Positions 41,066-49,887 of a stretch of DNA of 64,000 nt are shown one piece after another. The translations under genes were made by a program, and so were the position numbers. Position 1 is the first letter of the stretch; the number at the start of each line of letters is the position of its first letter. The notes under the pieces are model-generated. The model had not been told where the DNA came from. It was given only the letters and a program-made list of their open reading frames with translations, and ran no database searches. This DNA comes from Chthoniobacterales bacterium (GTDB taxonomy: Bacteria > Verrucomicrobiota > Verrucomicrobiia > Chthoniobacterales > UBA10450), in the NCBI GenBank assembly GCA_035274845.1, contig DATENU010000024.1:124001-188000 (forward strand), in the 5' to 3' direction.

Positions 41066-41166
41066 GTTATGGTAATTATATTCCGTATAGCATCTATGGT
41101 GCCACTACTTCGCTCCCCTCCCCAAACGGTTCTTGAGGGGGCGCTTCCCAAGAGGAATGCTCTCCC

Positions 41167-41730
41167 ATGGTCTGCGCCGCCGAACTCGAGCCCGTCACCC
41201 CAGACATCTTCCTTTGGCGGGCCTACGATTCCTCCATAAAGACCGAGCTGTTTTCGACCGGTCTGGAAACCCCTTCCGGGACTTATCTGATTGACCCGAT
41301 CCCCCTGGCCGCGGAGGCCATGGATTCGCTGACCAAAACAGCTGGCGTCATCGTTACGAACGAAAACCACCTCCGGTCAGCTAAAGCCTTCGCGGACCAG
41401 TTTCAGGTTCCCATTCACTCAGCTGCCAGTGCGGCGGCGTTCCCCCCGAATTTGACCGCCGTTCGCATCGAGGGTGCGGCGCCCGGGGAAATAGCGGTTC
41501 ATTCAACGGCTGGTGGCGGCGTCATGGTTATCGGCGATGCCCTGATAAACTTCGATCCCTACGGGTTCACCTTTCTGCCCTCCAAGTATTGCTCGAACTC
41601 CAAACTCATGCGCAAATCCCTGGCCCAATTGCTGGATTATCCCTTTGAGCGGATGCTTTTCGCCCACGGCACTCCCCTTCAATCGCGTCCGCATGAAAGA
41701 TTGAAAGCGCTGTTAAAGGGCGAGCACTGA
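41167..41730 (+). CDS. Degenerate metallo-beta-lactamase-like protein
   Basis: 187 residues with the MBL-fold outline: TPSGTYLIDPIPL, VIVTNENHLRSAKAFADQF, VMVIGDALINF and MLFAHGTPL. The canonical HxHxDH metal motif is replaced by NENHLR, so only one of its ligands remains, while the late GDA aspartate and AHG histidine are kept. Related short MBL-like proteins carry the same substitution; metal binding and activity are doubtful. It lies 6 bases before the ubiA-like gene on the same strand, suggesting co-transcription. Confidence 0.7.
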   Translation: MVCAAELEPVTPDIFLWRAYDSSIKTELFSTGLETPSGTYLIDPIPLAAEAMDSLTKTAGVIVTNENHLRSAKAFADQFQVPIHSAASAAAFPPNLTAVRIEGAAPGEIAVHSTAGGGVMVIGDALINFDPYGFTFLPSKYCSNSKLMRKSLAQLLDYPFERMLFAHGTPLQSRPHERLKALLKGEH

Positions 41731-41736
41731 TAGCCG

Positions 41737-42591
41737 ATGGAGCCGCCTACGGAAAGTTCGGTCGCGCGTTTCCTGCGCCTCATTCGGTTCTCGCACACCA
41801 TTTTTGCGCTCCCCTTCGCTCTCGGCGCCCTGTTCGTGGCGGCAAATGGCCGCCCAAGCCTCCGGATCCTGGGCCTCGTTCTTCTCTGCATGGTCTTTGC
41901 CCGGACCGCGGCCATGCTCTTCAATCGCCTAAGTGACTGGGCGCTCGATCAGAAAAATCCGCGGACGGCTCAGCGTCATCTTCTGATAACCAAGCCGACG
42001 GCCTGGGCGCTCCTGGCGATCACTAGTGCCGGATTTCTCCTCGCGAGCGCCGCCATCAACCGCACGACGGCTTTACTTTCCCCCGTTGCGCTTGCCATCG
42101 TCCTCTTCTATTCGGTCACGAAACGTTTCACGGGCCTGACGCATTTCTTTCTTGGGCTCGCCCTTGCGGTTGCGCCGGCCGGCGCTTGGATCGCTCAGAC
42201 CGGCACCCTGGCCCTGCCGCCGTTGGTCCTCGGTGCCGGCGTCGTCTGCTGGGTGGCGGGCTTCGATTTGATCTACGCCACCCAGGACGTCGACTTCGAC
42301 CGGCGCGAAGGTCTGCGTTCTCTGGTTGTCCAGCTCGGCGTGGCCGCGAGCCTGCGCCTGGCGCAATGGCTCCATTTGTTGATGTTCGCCGCGCTCGTTG
42401 GCTTTGGTTTCGCGGCCAAACTCGGGATCATTTACTTCGCCGCCATGCCGCTCATCGCAGGCGCTCTCGTCTACGAACACCATAGTGCGCGAACGCTCAA
42501 CCTGGCCGGAATAAACCGCGCCTTCTTCCAGAGCAACGCTTTCGTGAGCGTCGTCTTTGTGGCTGCGGTGGCAGCCGATCGCTGCCTCTGA
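41737..42591 (+). CDS. UbiA-family prenyltransferase (MqnP/4-hydroxybenzoate polyprenyltransferase-like)
   Basis: 284-residue integral membrane prenyltransferase with eight or nine helices. Both aspartate-rich metal motifs are present: NRLSDWALDQKNPRT (near residue 67) and YATQDVDFDRREGL (near 185). The subfamily lacking a companion UbiC, and the bacterial phylum suggested, favour MqnP of the futalosine menaquinone route over ubiquinone synthesis, but the sequence does not settle it. Menaquinone would feed electrons to respiratory chains including multihaem cytochromes. It follows the degenerate MBL gene by 6 bases and is followed by the convergent rpiB. Confidence 0.88.
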   Translation: MEPPTESSVARFLRLIRFSHTIFALPFALGALFVAANGRPSLRILGLVLLCMVFARTAAMLFNRLSDWALDQKNPRTAQRHLLITKPTAWALLAITSAGFLLASAAINRTTALLSPVALAIVLFYSVTKRFTGLTHFFLGLALAVAPAGAWIAQTGTLALPPLVLGAGVVCWVAGFDLIYATQDVDFDRREGLRSLVVQLGVAASLRLAQWLHLLMFAALVGFGFAAKLGIIYFAAMPLIAGALVYEHHSARTLNLAGINRAFFQSNAFVSVVFVAAVAADRCL

Positions 42592-43020
42592 TTAGCCCTC
42601 GAGCTGGGCGATCCGCTGGGTGTGCCGGCCGCCTTCAAAATCGGTCGTCAGCCAGACCCGGACAATCGCCAGAGCCGTTTCCTCCGGAATGACGCGCTCC
42701 CCCATCGAGAGCACGTTCGCGTCGTTATGCTGGCGGGATAATTTTGCCGTCTGCTCGTTCCAGCAAAGCGCACAACGCACACCGCGCACTTTGTTCGCCG
42801 CCATCGCCTCGCCGTTGCCCGATCCTCCGAAAACGATCGCACGATCGCACTCCCCCTTCACCACCGACTCCGCGGCCGGCCGAATGAAGCGCGGGTAATC
42901 TACCGGCTCCTCGCTGAACGTCCCAAAATCCTTCACCTCGTGGCCGAGTTCCCCGAGCAACGCCTTCACTTTTTCTTTGTAATGGTAACCGGCGTGGTCC
43001 GTCCCGAGAGCAATCTTCAT
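42592..43020 (-). CDS. rpiB: Ribose-5-phosphate isomerase B
   Basis: 142-residue cytosolic enzyme of the non-oxidative pentose phosphate pathway. Motifs: GTDHAGYHYKEKVKALL at the N-terminus, the anion-binding FGGSGNGEAMAANKVRGVRCALCW, and the C-terminal helix with RHTQRI. In E. coli RpiB the base is a Cys; here the segment reads GGSGNGE as in mycobacterial RpiB, where the Glu acts as base. H-N-D in SRQHNDANVLSMGER contacts the substrate. It stands alone between convergent ubiA and the cbpA-like gene. Confidence 0.92.
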   Translation of the reverse strand: MKIALGTDHAGYHYKEKVKALLGELGHEVKDFGTFSEEPVDYPRFIRPAAESVVKGECDRAIVFGGSGNGEAMAANKVRGVRCALCWNEQTAKLSRQHNDANVLSMGERVIPEETALAIVRVWLTTDFEGGRHTQRIAQLEG

Positions 43021-43068
43021 GGGCTGCGTTCTAATCCCGCGAGTGCGCGTCTGTCGAGTGAAAGCGTC

Positions 43069-44031
43069 CTAGCCGGCGTCGGGCAATTCCGCGAGCTGCT
43101 TCCAAATCTCGCGCTCACGGTCGCTCAACTTCTTTGGGACTTGAATCTGCGTTTCGACAAACAAGTCGCCGCGCGTTCCCGCCGCGGTCGGCATACCGTG
43201 GCCGCGCAAACGAAAACGCTGACCACTCTGCGTTCCCGCCGGAATTTTCAGGCGCACCTGACCCTCCAGGGTTGGCACCTGCAGTTCGCCGCCGAGCGCT
43301 GCCTGCCAGGCCGGTAATTTCACGTCGTGGATCAGGTCGTTTCCTTCGACAGCAAAATCCGGATGGCGCGCCAGGCGCACGCGCAAAAAAAGGTCGCCGC
43401 TCTTGCCGCCACCGGCGCCCGCTTCCCCCTGGCCGGCGAGACGGATCCGCTGACCTTCGTGCACACCCTTCGGAATCTTGACCTGGTAACTTTCGACCTT
43501 GCTGGAATTGCCCCGCCGCAGCGAGATCGGGCGCTTCGAACCATGAAGCGCTTCCTCGAGCGTGACCATGATATCCGCCTCTACGTCGCTCCCCCGTTCG
43601 GCTGCGCGCTGCCGCTGACCGAAGGGGTTGCCTCCGAATCCCGCCTGACGTCCGCCCCCACCGAAGAACGCTTCGAAGAAATCGCTGAACCCGGTGCCGC
43701 CGAATTCGAAATCGATCCCGCCGCCGTCGCCCGGCGAATAACGGCGGAATCCACCACCGGGTTGCGAGCCCCACCCCGGCGGCGGCTGGAACCCGCCCGG
43801 CTGGTTCCAGTTGGCGCCTAGTTCATCATATTTCTTCCGCTTCTCCGGATCGCCAAGGACCTCGTAGGCTTCGTTAATCTGTTTGAATTTCTCTTCCGCC
43901 GCCTTCTTGTCCTTGGCGACATCAGGATGATGCTGACGCGCCAGCTTTCGAAACGCTTTCTTGATTTCGTCTTCGCTTGCCGTCTTGGAAACGCCCAGGG
44001 TCTCGTAATAATCTCGGAATTGGACTGCCAT
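43069..44031 (-). CDS. cbpA: DnaJ/CbpA-type co-chaperone
   Basis: 320-residue type II J-protein. J domain (residues 4-70) with the HPD motif in RQHHPDVAKDKKA, then a glycine/phenylalanine-rich linker (GGFQPPPGWGSQPGGGFRRY and GFSDFFEAFFGGGGRQ), then two C-terminal beta-sandwich substrate-binding domains (VTLEEALHGSKRPISL, VKIPKGVHEGQRIRLAGQGEAG, DLIHDVKLPAWQAALGGELQVPT). No zinc-finger (CxxCxGxG) repeats, so it is CbpA-like rather than DnaJ proper. It stimulates DnaK ATPase. Confidence 0.9.
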   Translation of the reverse strand: MAVQFRDYYETLGVSKTASEDEIKKAFRKLARQHHPDVAKDKKAAEEKFKQINEAYEVLGDPEKRKKYDELGANWNQPGGFQPPPGWGSQPGGGFRRYSPGDGGGIDFEFGGTGFSDFFEAFFGGGGRQAGFGGNPFGQRQRAAERGSDVEADIMVTLEEALHGSKRPISLRRGNSSKVESYQVKIPKGVHEGQRIRLAGQGEAGAGGGKSGDLFLRVRLARHPDFAVEGNDLIHDVKLPAWQAALGGELQVPTLEGQVRLKIPAGTQSGQRFRLRGHGMPTAAGTRGDLFVETQIQVPKKLSDREREIWKQLAELPDAG

Positions 44032-44104
44032 TGCTTTCGGGAAAGTTCAGCGAGGCGTGCTTCTTATCAAGGAGCGTCCGTTTACCAACCGCCGTTTTTC
44101 CTTT

Positions 44105-44132
44105 GTAGCCGTCGGCGGTTTGTAAACCGCCG
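44105..44132 (+). repeat. GTAG-tagged REP-like hairpin
   Basis: GTAG (44105-44108), CCGT, then CGGCGGTTTGTAAACCGCCG, a 9-bp stem with a 2-base loop. The GGCGGTTT/AAACCGCC core is shared with the RAYT-linked elements at 47.4, 48.2 and 50.7 kb. It lies between cbpA and the DUF2905 gene. Confidence 0.75.
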
Positions 44133-44151
44133 CTATTTGTTATCTTCCTTC

Positions 44152-44364
44152 ATGCGTGAATTGGGCCGAATGCTGGCGATCTTTGGCGGCGTCATGATGC
44201 TCGTCGGCATCGCGCTTTGGGCGGGAGTTGGCGCGGGCTGGCTCGGACGTTTACCCGGTGACATCCGCATCGAACGCGGCCACACCGCTTTCTACTTCCC
44301 CATCGTCACCTGCATCATTATCAGCATCGTCGTGACCGTGCTGTTGGCGATCTTCCGCCGCTAA
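44152..44364 (+). CDS. DUF2905 small membrane protein
   Basis: 70 residues with two transmembrane helices (MLAIFGGVMMLVGIALW and FYFPIVTCIIISIVVTVLLAIF) separated by WLGRLPGDIRIERGHT, the characteristic GRLPGDI motif of DUF2905. Function unknown; the family is widespread and usually a single small gene. ATG 44152 gives the full family length. The next gene starts 4 bases after its stop, so they are likely co-transcribed. Confidence 0.88.
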   Translation: MRELGRMLAIFGGVMMLVGIALWAGVGAGWLGRLPGDIRIERGHTAFYFPIVTCIIISIVVTVLLAIFRR

Positions 44365-44368
44365 TTCA

Positions 44369-44992
44369 ATGCCCCGCGCGTCGCGCCAACAGCAAGCGCT
44401 CAACGCCCACGTCGCGCGATTGCGGCAATGCCGGCGCTGCCCACGCATGGTGCCGCCGCCCGTCTCTGGCGGGGCGGTTCTCAGCAAAGTCATGCTGATT
44501 GGTCAGGCGCCGGGCGTTAAAGAGCCGGTGCTCGGCAGACCGTTCGCGTGGACCGCCGGCCGCACGTTGTTCGGCTGGTTCCAGCAATTCTGCGGGATGA
44601 ATGAAGAAGAAGTACGCCAGAAAATTTACTTCGCCGCGGTCTGTCGCTGTTTCCCCGGAAAAACGGCGGCAGGCGGCGACCGGGTTCCGGCGCCGGACGA
44701 AATCCGAAACTGTTCCACCTGGATGAACGACGAACTCGATCTCCTCCGGCCGCATCTCGTCATTCCCGTCGGCAAACTCGCGATCACGCAGTTCCTCCCC
44801 TTTGAAAGACTGGACGAGGTCGTCGGCCGCAGCTTTGCCATCCGCGACAAGCGCCGCGCCTTCGATCTAATTCCCTTACCGCATCCGTCTGGCGCTTCGC
44901 CCTGGCACCGCATCCCGCCCGGCCTTGGCCTCCTCGGCAAAGCCATGCGCCGGATCGCCCGTCATCCCTCGATGCAAAATCTCCGGCGATGA
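44369..44992 (+). CDS. Uracil-DNA glycosylase family protein (family 4/5-like)
   Basis: 207-residue base-excision repair enzyme. Motif 1 GQAPGVKEPVLGRPF (water-activating region, near residue 45) and motif 2 LPHPSGASPW (near 170) are present. Cysteines in RQCRRCPRM, CRCF and NCSTW are placed like the ligands of the [4Fe-4S] cluster of family 4/5 enzymes. Family 4 has GEAPG; here GQAPG lacks that Glu, as in some family 5 and related enzymes, so preference for uracil or other deaminated bases is open. Confidence 0.82.
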   Translation: MPRASRQQQALNAHVARLRQCRRCPRMVPPPVSGGAVLSKVMLIGQAPGVKEPVLGRPFAWTAGRTLFGWFQQFCGMNEEEVRQKIYFAAVCRCFPGKTAAGGDRVPAPDEIRNCSTWMNDELDLLRPHLVIPVGKLAITQFLPFERLDEVVGRSFAIRDKRRAFDLIPLPHPSGASPWHRIPPGLGLLGKAMRRIARHPSMQNLRR

Positions 44993-45011
44993 TGCGGGCT
45001 CCCCAATTCGG

Positions 45012-45044
45012 CGTTGGACGTTGGGCGTTGGTCGTTGGACGTTT
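45012..45044 (+). repeat. Heptanucleotide array (GTTGGAC family), third copy
   Basis: Units GTTGGAC, GTTGGGC, GTTGGTC, GTTGGAC, then GTTTTCCCC. The downstream pyrimidine run matches that after the array at 13356-13390. It lies just upstream of the pepF start and is translated as RRWTLGVGRWTF if an upstream start is used. Confidence 0.88.
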
Positions 45045-45053
45045 TCCCCTTTC

Positions 45054-46850
45054 ATGACCGCCAAAGTCCTCACCCGCGCTGATCTGCCCGACTCCGACAA
45101 ATGGGACCTCACCCATCTCTTCGTTAACGCCGACAAATGGGCGGAGGATTTCGCCTGGCTCCAGCGGACTTTTCCAAAGATCGCCGATTGGAAAGGCCGT
45201 CTTGGAAATTCGGCCAGCAGCCTTGCCCAATGCCTCGAGTTCGAGAAATCGCTCGACCTGAAAATCGAGCGCCTCTTCCATTACGCGTCGCTCCAGCTCT
45301 CCGAGGACAGCGCGAATCCCGATTACCTCGCGCGCATGGGGCAAATGCAAAATCTCCTGACCCAAATCGGTGAGGCCGCTTCGTTCCTGAGCCCGGAAAT
45401 CCAGGCGATCCCCGATGACATGTTCGCGCAGTTCCTGGAGGATCCGGCGTTGGTCGAGTGGAAAATCGCGCTCAAGAAAATCCGTCGGATGAAGCCGCAC
45501 GTTTTATCCGAACCTGAGGAGCGTTTGCTGGCGCTCGGGAGCGCCGCGCTCGATGGCTACGACGAAACCTTCTCCCAGCTGACGGACGTCGACATGAAGT
45601 TCGGCGTGCTGGTCGACGACAAGGGTGAAGAAAAACCGCTCACCCAAAGCTCGTTCAGTTCGTTTCTCGTCAAACGTGATCACGACCTGCGAAAGCGCGC
45701 GTTCCACCAGTTCTACGACGAATTCCAGGACCACCAGTTCACGCTCGCCGCCGCGCTGGCCTATTCCGTGAAAGCGGATGTCTTTCGCGCCCGCGCCCGG
45801 AATTATTCGTCAGCTCTCGAAGCATCGTTGTTCCGCGACGACATTCCGGCCGCGGTTTATGACGGCCTTATCTCGGCGGTCCGCGGCAACGTCGCGCCCC
45901 TCTTTCGCTACTATGAGCTGCGGCGGCGCGTCCTCGGGCTCAACGAGCTGCACCAGTACGACACCTACGTTCCCCTGGTCCCCGAAATCGAATCACGGAT
46001 TTCTTTCGACGAAGCCACCGAAACGATCCTGCGCGCCTTCTCGCCCTTAGGCGGAGAATACACCGCCGTTTTGGCCGAAGGACTCCGCGGCCGCTGGTGC
46101 GATCGCTACGAAACAAAGGGTAAACGCAGCGGCGCTTTTTCTTCCGGCAGCTTCGGTGCGCCGCCCTACATTCTGATGAATTACAAAAGCGACGTCTTCT
46201 CCGACGTCTACACGCTGGCTCACGAGGCCGGGCATTCCATGCACACCTGGTTCTCGCAGCGATCGCAGCGGTATCAGGATTACAATTACCCGATCTTCCT
46301 CGCCGAAGTCGCCTCGACCTTTAACGAAGAGCTTCTCACCCATCACCTCCTGGAGGAGACGCAGGACAAGAAGATGCGGGCCTATATCATCAACCGCCAG
46401 ATCGACGACATCCGCGGTACCCTGTTCCGCCAGACCATGTTCGCCGAGTTCGAGAAAATCATTCACGCCCTCGAAGAACGGGGCGACGCCCTCACCCTCG
46501 ACGTTTTCAAACACGAGTACCACGCCTTGCTCCGGGCCTACTTCGGCTCCGGAGTCGTCCTCGACCCGCAGCTCGACCTCGAATGCCTGCGGATCCCGCA
46601 CTTCTACCACGCATTTTATGTTTACAAATACGCCACCGGAATTTCCGCTGCCGTCGCGCTTTCCGAGCGTGTCCTGACGAAACAACCGGGCGCGGTCGAC
46701 GCTTATCTGAATTTCCTGAAATCTGGCGGCTCGAAGTTCCCGCTCGAGACATTGCGCGACGCCGGCGTCGATATGGCGACCCCGGGACCGATTGAGAGCA
46801 CGCTTCGCCTCTTCGAGCGGCGACTGGCCGAACTGGAAACGCTTCTGTAG
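45054..46850 (+). CDS. pepF: Oligoendopeptidase F (M3 family metallopeptidase)
   Basis: 598-residue cytosolic zinc peptidase that degrades short peptides. The zinc motif HEAGH lies in YTLAHEAGHSMHTWFSQR (near residue 397), and the third ligand Glu lies in FLAEVASTFNEELL. N-terminal oligopeptidase F domain (KWDLTHLFVNADKWAEDF onward) and C-terminal FYHAFYVYKYATGISAAVALSE are typical. The ATG at 45054 matches family starts; upstream codons translate the heptamer repeat and should be excluded. Confidence 0.93.
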   Translation: MTAKVLTRADLPDSDKWDLTHLFVNADKWAEDFAWLQRTFPKIADWKGRLGNSASSLAQCLEFEKSLDLKIERLFHYASLQLSEDSANPDYLARMGQMQNLLTQIGEAASFLSPEIQAIPDDMFAQFLEDPALVEWKIALKKIRRMKPHVLSEPEERLLALGSAALDGYDETFSQLTDVDMKFGVLVDDKGEEKPLTQSSFSSFLVKRDHDLRKRAFHQFYDEFQDHQFTLAAALAYSVKADVFRARARNYSSALEASLFRDDIPAAVYDGLISAVRGNVAPLFRYYELRRRVLGLNELHQYDTYVPLVPEIESRISFDEATETILRAFSPLGGEYTAVLAEGLRGRWCDRYETKGKRSGAFSSGSFGAPPYILMNYKSDVFSDVYTLAHEAGHSMHTWFSQRSQRYQDYNYPIFLAEVASTFNEELLTHHLLEETQDKKMRAYIINRQIDDIRGTLFRQTMFAEFEKIIHALEERGDALTLDVFKHEYHALLRAYFGSGVVLDPQLDLECLRIPHFYHAFYVYKYATGISAAVALSERVLTKQPGAVDAYLNFLKSGGSKFPLETLRDAGVDMATPGPIESTLRLFERRLAELETLL

Positions 46851-46955
46851 CAGCGTTCTACGACCGCAGACGTCCCTCGTTCCGCTTGCGGCCGTTCATC
46901 GAAGGCCGTTACGACCGAAACCCCCTCTGGCAAGCGATTTGCTAAATAGGGAACC

Positions 46956-47423
46956 GTGCAGTTCGAATGGCAGTTGCAGGCCGCCTGCGGCTACGCAGAG
47001 CTGGGCATGACACGCGAGTCGCTTGCCGAACTCGATGCGATCGACCGGCGTTTTCAAAATCGCCCTGAAGTCCTCCAGCTGCGGCTTCATCACCTGATGC
47101 GGCGGAAAAAATGGGCCCTGGCCCTTCGCGTCAGCCAGAAACTTTGCCGCGCCGCGCCCGACGCCGGGGCGGGATTCCTCCATGCCGGCTTTTGTCTCCA
47201 TCAGCTGGGCAAAACGGCTGAAGCGAAGAATCTCCTGATCAGAGGTCCGGTGGCGCTGCTCAAGGAGCCGATCTATTACTACAACATGGGGTGCTACGAA
47301 GCCCTCCTCGGCAACGTGCGCGACGCCGAGGCGAATCTGCAGATTAGTTTCAAGATGGACAGCTCCTTCCGGGACCTCGCGAAAAAGGATCCCGACCTGA
47401 AATCCCTTCACGCGGTGATCTGA
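46956..47423 (+). CDS. Small TPR-like protein
   Basis: 155 residues made of about four helix-turn-helix units resembling tetratricopeptide repeats (CGYAELGMTRESLAELDAIDRRF, WALALRVSQKLCRAAP, GFCLHQLGKTAEAKNLLI, MGCYEALLGNVRDAEANLQISF). The GTG start has AGGGA six bases upstream. No export signal; a cytosolic protein-protein interaction role is likely. The 105 bases before it contain no clear feature. Confidence 0.7.
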   Translation: MQFEWQLQAACGYAELGMTRESLAELDAIDRRFQNRPEVLQLRLHHLMRRKKWALALRVSQKLCRAAPDAGAGFLHAGFCLHQLGKTAEAKNLLIRGPVALLKEPIYYYNMGCYEALLGNVRDAEANLQISFKMDSSFRDLAKKDPDLKSLHAVI

Positions 47424-47426
47424 AAC

Positions 47427-47475
47427 AAGGAGGGGCGCTTTCCAAACCGCCCTCTTTTCGGCGGTTTGAAACCGC
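47427..47475. repeat. REP pair (BIME) left of RAYT gene
   Basis: 47427-47453 carries GGAG followed by an imperfect hairpin GGGCGCTTT/CC/AAACCGCCC, whose one internal mismatch is typical of REPs. 47461-47475 is GCGGTTT, G, AAACCGC facing the opposite way. The 27-base element is an exact inverted copy of 48211-48237 and 50732-50758. Confidence 0.9.
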
Positions 47476-47489
47476 CGCTCTTCAAAGCG

Positions 47490-48125
47490 TCATGCGATTC
47501 TGCGCGCCACTTCGCTTTCCCAAAGGATAAATTCGTTCGATCTTAGATTCGCTCTTTTGGGATTCCGCCGGATGTACCGGACGCAGTTCGCGAAATGCTT
47601 TTCATCGCGAACCAAACGATCGAAGTAATCGCGTTGCCAGAAAGCCCCAGATCGGCCGAGGAGTTTGTTCACCTCACGCGCCGTAAACCCTTTCCAACTC
47701 CGAATCAGCTTTTCGAGGGGCCACTCAGAATTCTGAACGAACAAAGCATGCGCGTGGTTCGGCATGACCGCGAATGAAACCATGACAACGCGCTCGCCTT
47801 CAAAATGCCGCAACGTCTCGGCAACGATTTCTGCACAGTCATTACGTCGCAATAGACAGGCGCCGTGGCCTTCATCGAGCCATCGCTCAAGCGCGCCGGA
47901 AAAACGGCGGTGATGTTCCAGTTCTGTTTCAGCACTCCACGGCACAGGATGGAGACGAAGCCATGCTTCACGTTCATCCTGCCATTGACCGAGAACGTTT
48001 GAAGGAATCGAATCTGCCAGGCGGAAGGTGACGAAATAGGTCGCACCACTCTGCTGCCAATGCGGCAACCGACTTTCCGTGTGCCGGATGTCCGCGTGGG
48101 GATTAAAGAAGCGCAGTTCGTTCAT
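47490..48125 (-). mobile_element. REP-associated tyrosine transposase (RAYT, Y1/HUH family)
   Basis: 211-residue single-stranded-DNA transposase relative of IS200 TnpA. Motifs: TYFVTFRLADSIP near the N-terminus, HUH motif in VMPNHAHALFVQ (near residue 123), EKLIRSWKGFTAREVNKLLGRSGAFWQRDYFDRLVRDEKHF with the probable nucleophilic Tyr in DYFDR, and YIRRNPKRANL at the end. The reading frame is complete. It is flanked by inverted copies of a REP element (47427-47453 and 48211-48237), as expected for a domesticated transposase that recognises and spreads REPs. Confidence 0.92.
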
Positions 48126-48210
48126 CTGGGGGGAAGAACGGCCGGATCGTAGATGATTGGCGGCGGGTTGTGAAGCCCGAAAGAAACGGCGGTGGAAGCG
48201 CCGAAAGCGT

Positions 48211-48237
48211 GGGCGGTTTGGAAAGCGCCCCTCCTTG
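48211..48237 (+). repeat. REP element right of RAYT gene
   Basis: 27-base copy identical to that at 50732-50758 and inverted relative to 47427-47453: stem GGGCG, one mismatch, TTT, loop GG, AAA, CGCCC, then CTCC (GGAG on the other strand). A decayed partner hairpin (CGGCG...CGCCG) precedes it at about 48187-48203. It overlaps the over-long reading frame of the next gene. Confidence 0.9.
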
Positions 48238-48251
48238 GTTTACGCTCGACG

Positions 48252-49376
48252 GTGGAACTGGAACGCATCGCGCAGTTGTTCCAAGAGAACTTCACGCGCT
48301 TCGGCGAGTTGGGCGCGGCCGTTTCTATCTGGCAACACGGAAAACCCCTCCTGGAATTGCACGGTGGCTTTCGCCAATCGAAACGCGAACAACCTTGGAC
48401 CGCCGACACGCTCGTTCTCTTCTGGTCCGCCACGAAGGGACTCGGGAGCGCGTGTCTGCTGCACGTTTTGCAAGAACGCGGGATCAGCCTCGAACGAACG
48501 GTCGCCGAATTCTGGCCGGAATTTGCGCAGTCCGGAAAAGATCAGGTGACCCTCGGAGAACTACTCTCACACCAGGCCGGGCTGAGCGCGCTCGACGAGC
48601 AGACCGACATTCTCGATTACGCCGCGGTGATCGCTGCGCTCGAGAAACAAAAGCCGCTCTGGCCGCCGGGAACGGCGCACGGTTACCACGCTCGCACTTT
48701 CGGATTTCTGGTCGATGAATGCGTTCGCCGAATTACCGGCAAACGAATCTCTGAATACTGGCGAGAAATCTTCGCCAAACCGCTTGGACTCGACATCTGG
48801 ATCGGCCTGCCCGAAACGCAGCTGCCTCGGACCGCGACCATTTATGCGGCCAAGGCCGGCGGCGAGCAAAGCCCGCCGGAGTTCTATCGCGAGCTGGCGA
48901 CGCCCGGGACGCTGGTGAAGAAGACGTTCACCTCGCCCGCCGGCTTGCATTCCATTGCAGCAATGAATACGAGGGAAAATCGCGCCCTTCAGATTGTCTC
49001 CTTCAGCGGAATTGGAAGCGCCTCAGCGCTCGCGAAATTCTACGCGATGCTCGCCAACGACGGCGAAATGGAAGGCCGCCGCTATTTCAAGACTGAGACG
49101 ATCACCCAAATGACGACGCCCCTCGCCGCCGGCATCGATTGCATTCTCCAAATTCCAACCGCGTTCTCCGCCGGGTTCATGAAGGACGCGGCGGGATCTC
49201 CGAAAAAAATCTTCGGTCCGTCGTCGTCGGCTTTCGGCCATCCCGGCGCCGGCGGCAGCAACGCCTTCGCCGATCCGGAGAACGGCATCGCGTTCGCCTA
49301 CGTCATGAACCAGATGGAACAATCCCTCCTGCCTAACGAAAAGTCGTTGCGGCTGATCGACGCGACCTACGCGTAA
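48252..49376 (+). CDS. Serine hydrolase, class C beta-lactamase/EstB family
   Basis: 374 residues. The nucleophile SxxK motif is SATK in VLFWSATKGLGSACLLHVL (near residue 67), a tyrosine in GTAHGYHARTFGFLVDE stands for the YxN motif, and HPGAGGSNAFAD near the C-terminus stands for the KTG-like motif. These features fit EstB-type esterases and penicillin-binding-like proteins more than true antibiotic hydrolases. There is no signal peptide, so it is likely cytosolic. GTG 48252 is chosen because longer frames translate the REP element (VWKAPLLGL). Confidence 0.85.
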   Translation: MELERIAQLFQENFTRFGELGAAVSIWQHGKPLLELHGGFRQSKREQPWTADTLVLFWSATKGLGSACLLHVLQERGISLERTVAEFWPEFAQSGKDQVTLGELLSHQAGLSALDEQTDILDYAAVIAALEKQKPLWPPGTAHGYHARTFGFLVDECVRRITGKRISEYWREIFAKPLGLDIWIGLPETQLPRTATIYAAKAGGEQSPPEFYRELATPGTLVKKTFTSPAGLHSIAAMNTRENRALQIVSFSGIGSASALAKFYAMLANDGEMEGRRYFKTETITQMTTPLAAGIDCILQIPTAFSAGFMKDAAGSPKKIFGPSSSAFGHPGAGGSNAFADPENGIAFAYVMNQMEQSLLPNEKSLRLIDATYA

Positions 49377-49380
49377 CGAA

Positions 49381-49797
49381 CTATTCGCCCATCGCTGTGA
49401 CGACAATTTTCCGGTGATGCGGCGCGCGACGATGCTCAAAGAGGAAGATACCCTGCCAGGTTCCAAGCTGTAGTTTGCCGTCGAGAATCGGGATGACCTC
49501 GCTCGTCCGGGTGAGCGCCATCCGGATGTGCGAAGTGCTGTCATCGGGACCTTCGTCATCGTGCTCATAATCGGCGTTCTCCGGGACCAGGCGCTCGAAG
49601 AATTTTTCCAGATCGCGTCGCGCGGCGGGAGCGGCGTTCTCCATGATAACAAGACTGCAACTTGTGTGGCGGACGAAAACGGTCGCGGTCCCGTTAGCGA
49701 TCCCACTTTGTCTCACGATCTTTGCCACTAGGTCGGTGACCTCGTAAGTCCCCTTCCCTTTGGTCCGGACTTCGAGCGTTTCGCTGTGCACAGCCAT
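49381..49797 (-). CDS. yjbQ: YjbQ/UPF0047 family protein (secondary thiamine-phosphate synthase-like)
   Basis: 138-residue cytosolic protein. Family landmarks: VFVRHTSCSLVIMENA, the metal-site region YEHDDEGPDDSTSHIRMALT and GTWQGIFLFEHRRAPHHRKIVV. YjbQ proteins have weak thiamine-phosphate synthase activity; the true substrate is unknown. The start overlaps the upstream region of the divergent hpt gene. Confidence 0.9.
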   Translation of the reverse strand: MAVHSETLEVRTKGKGTYEVTDLVAKIVRQSGIANGTATVFVRHTSCSLVIMENAAPAARRDLEKFFERLVPENADYEHDDEGPDDSTSHIRMALTRTSEVIPILDGKLQLGTWQGIFLFEHRRAPHHRKIVVTAMGE

Positions 49798-49887
49798 CGC
49801 CGCATCCTAACGCGCGCCGGCCCCGTCGCAATGCTCGGAAGTTTTGACTTCGCAGCAAACCACGGACGCGGGATAGTCGGGAGGCCG

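Noticed and set aside
46847..46866. GTAG at the pepF stop as another REP element
   Set aside because: The following bases do not form the expected hairpin; only a 4-bp GTAG/CTAC pairing is seen.
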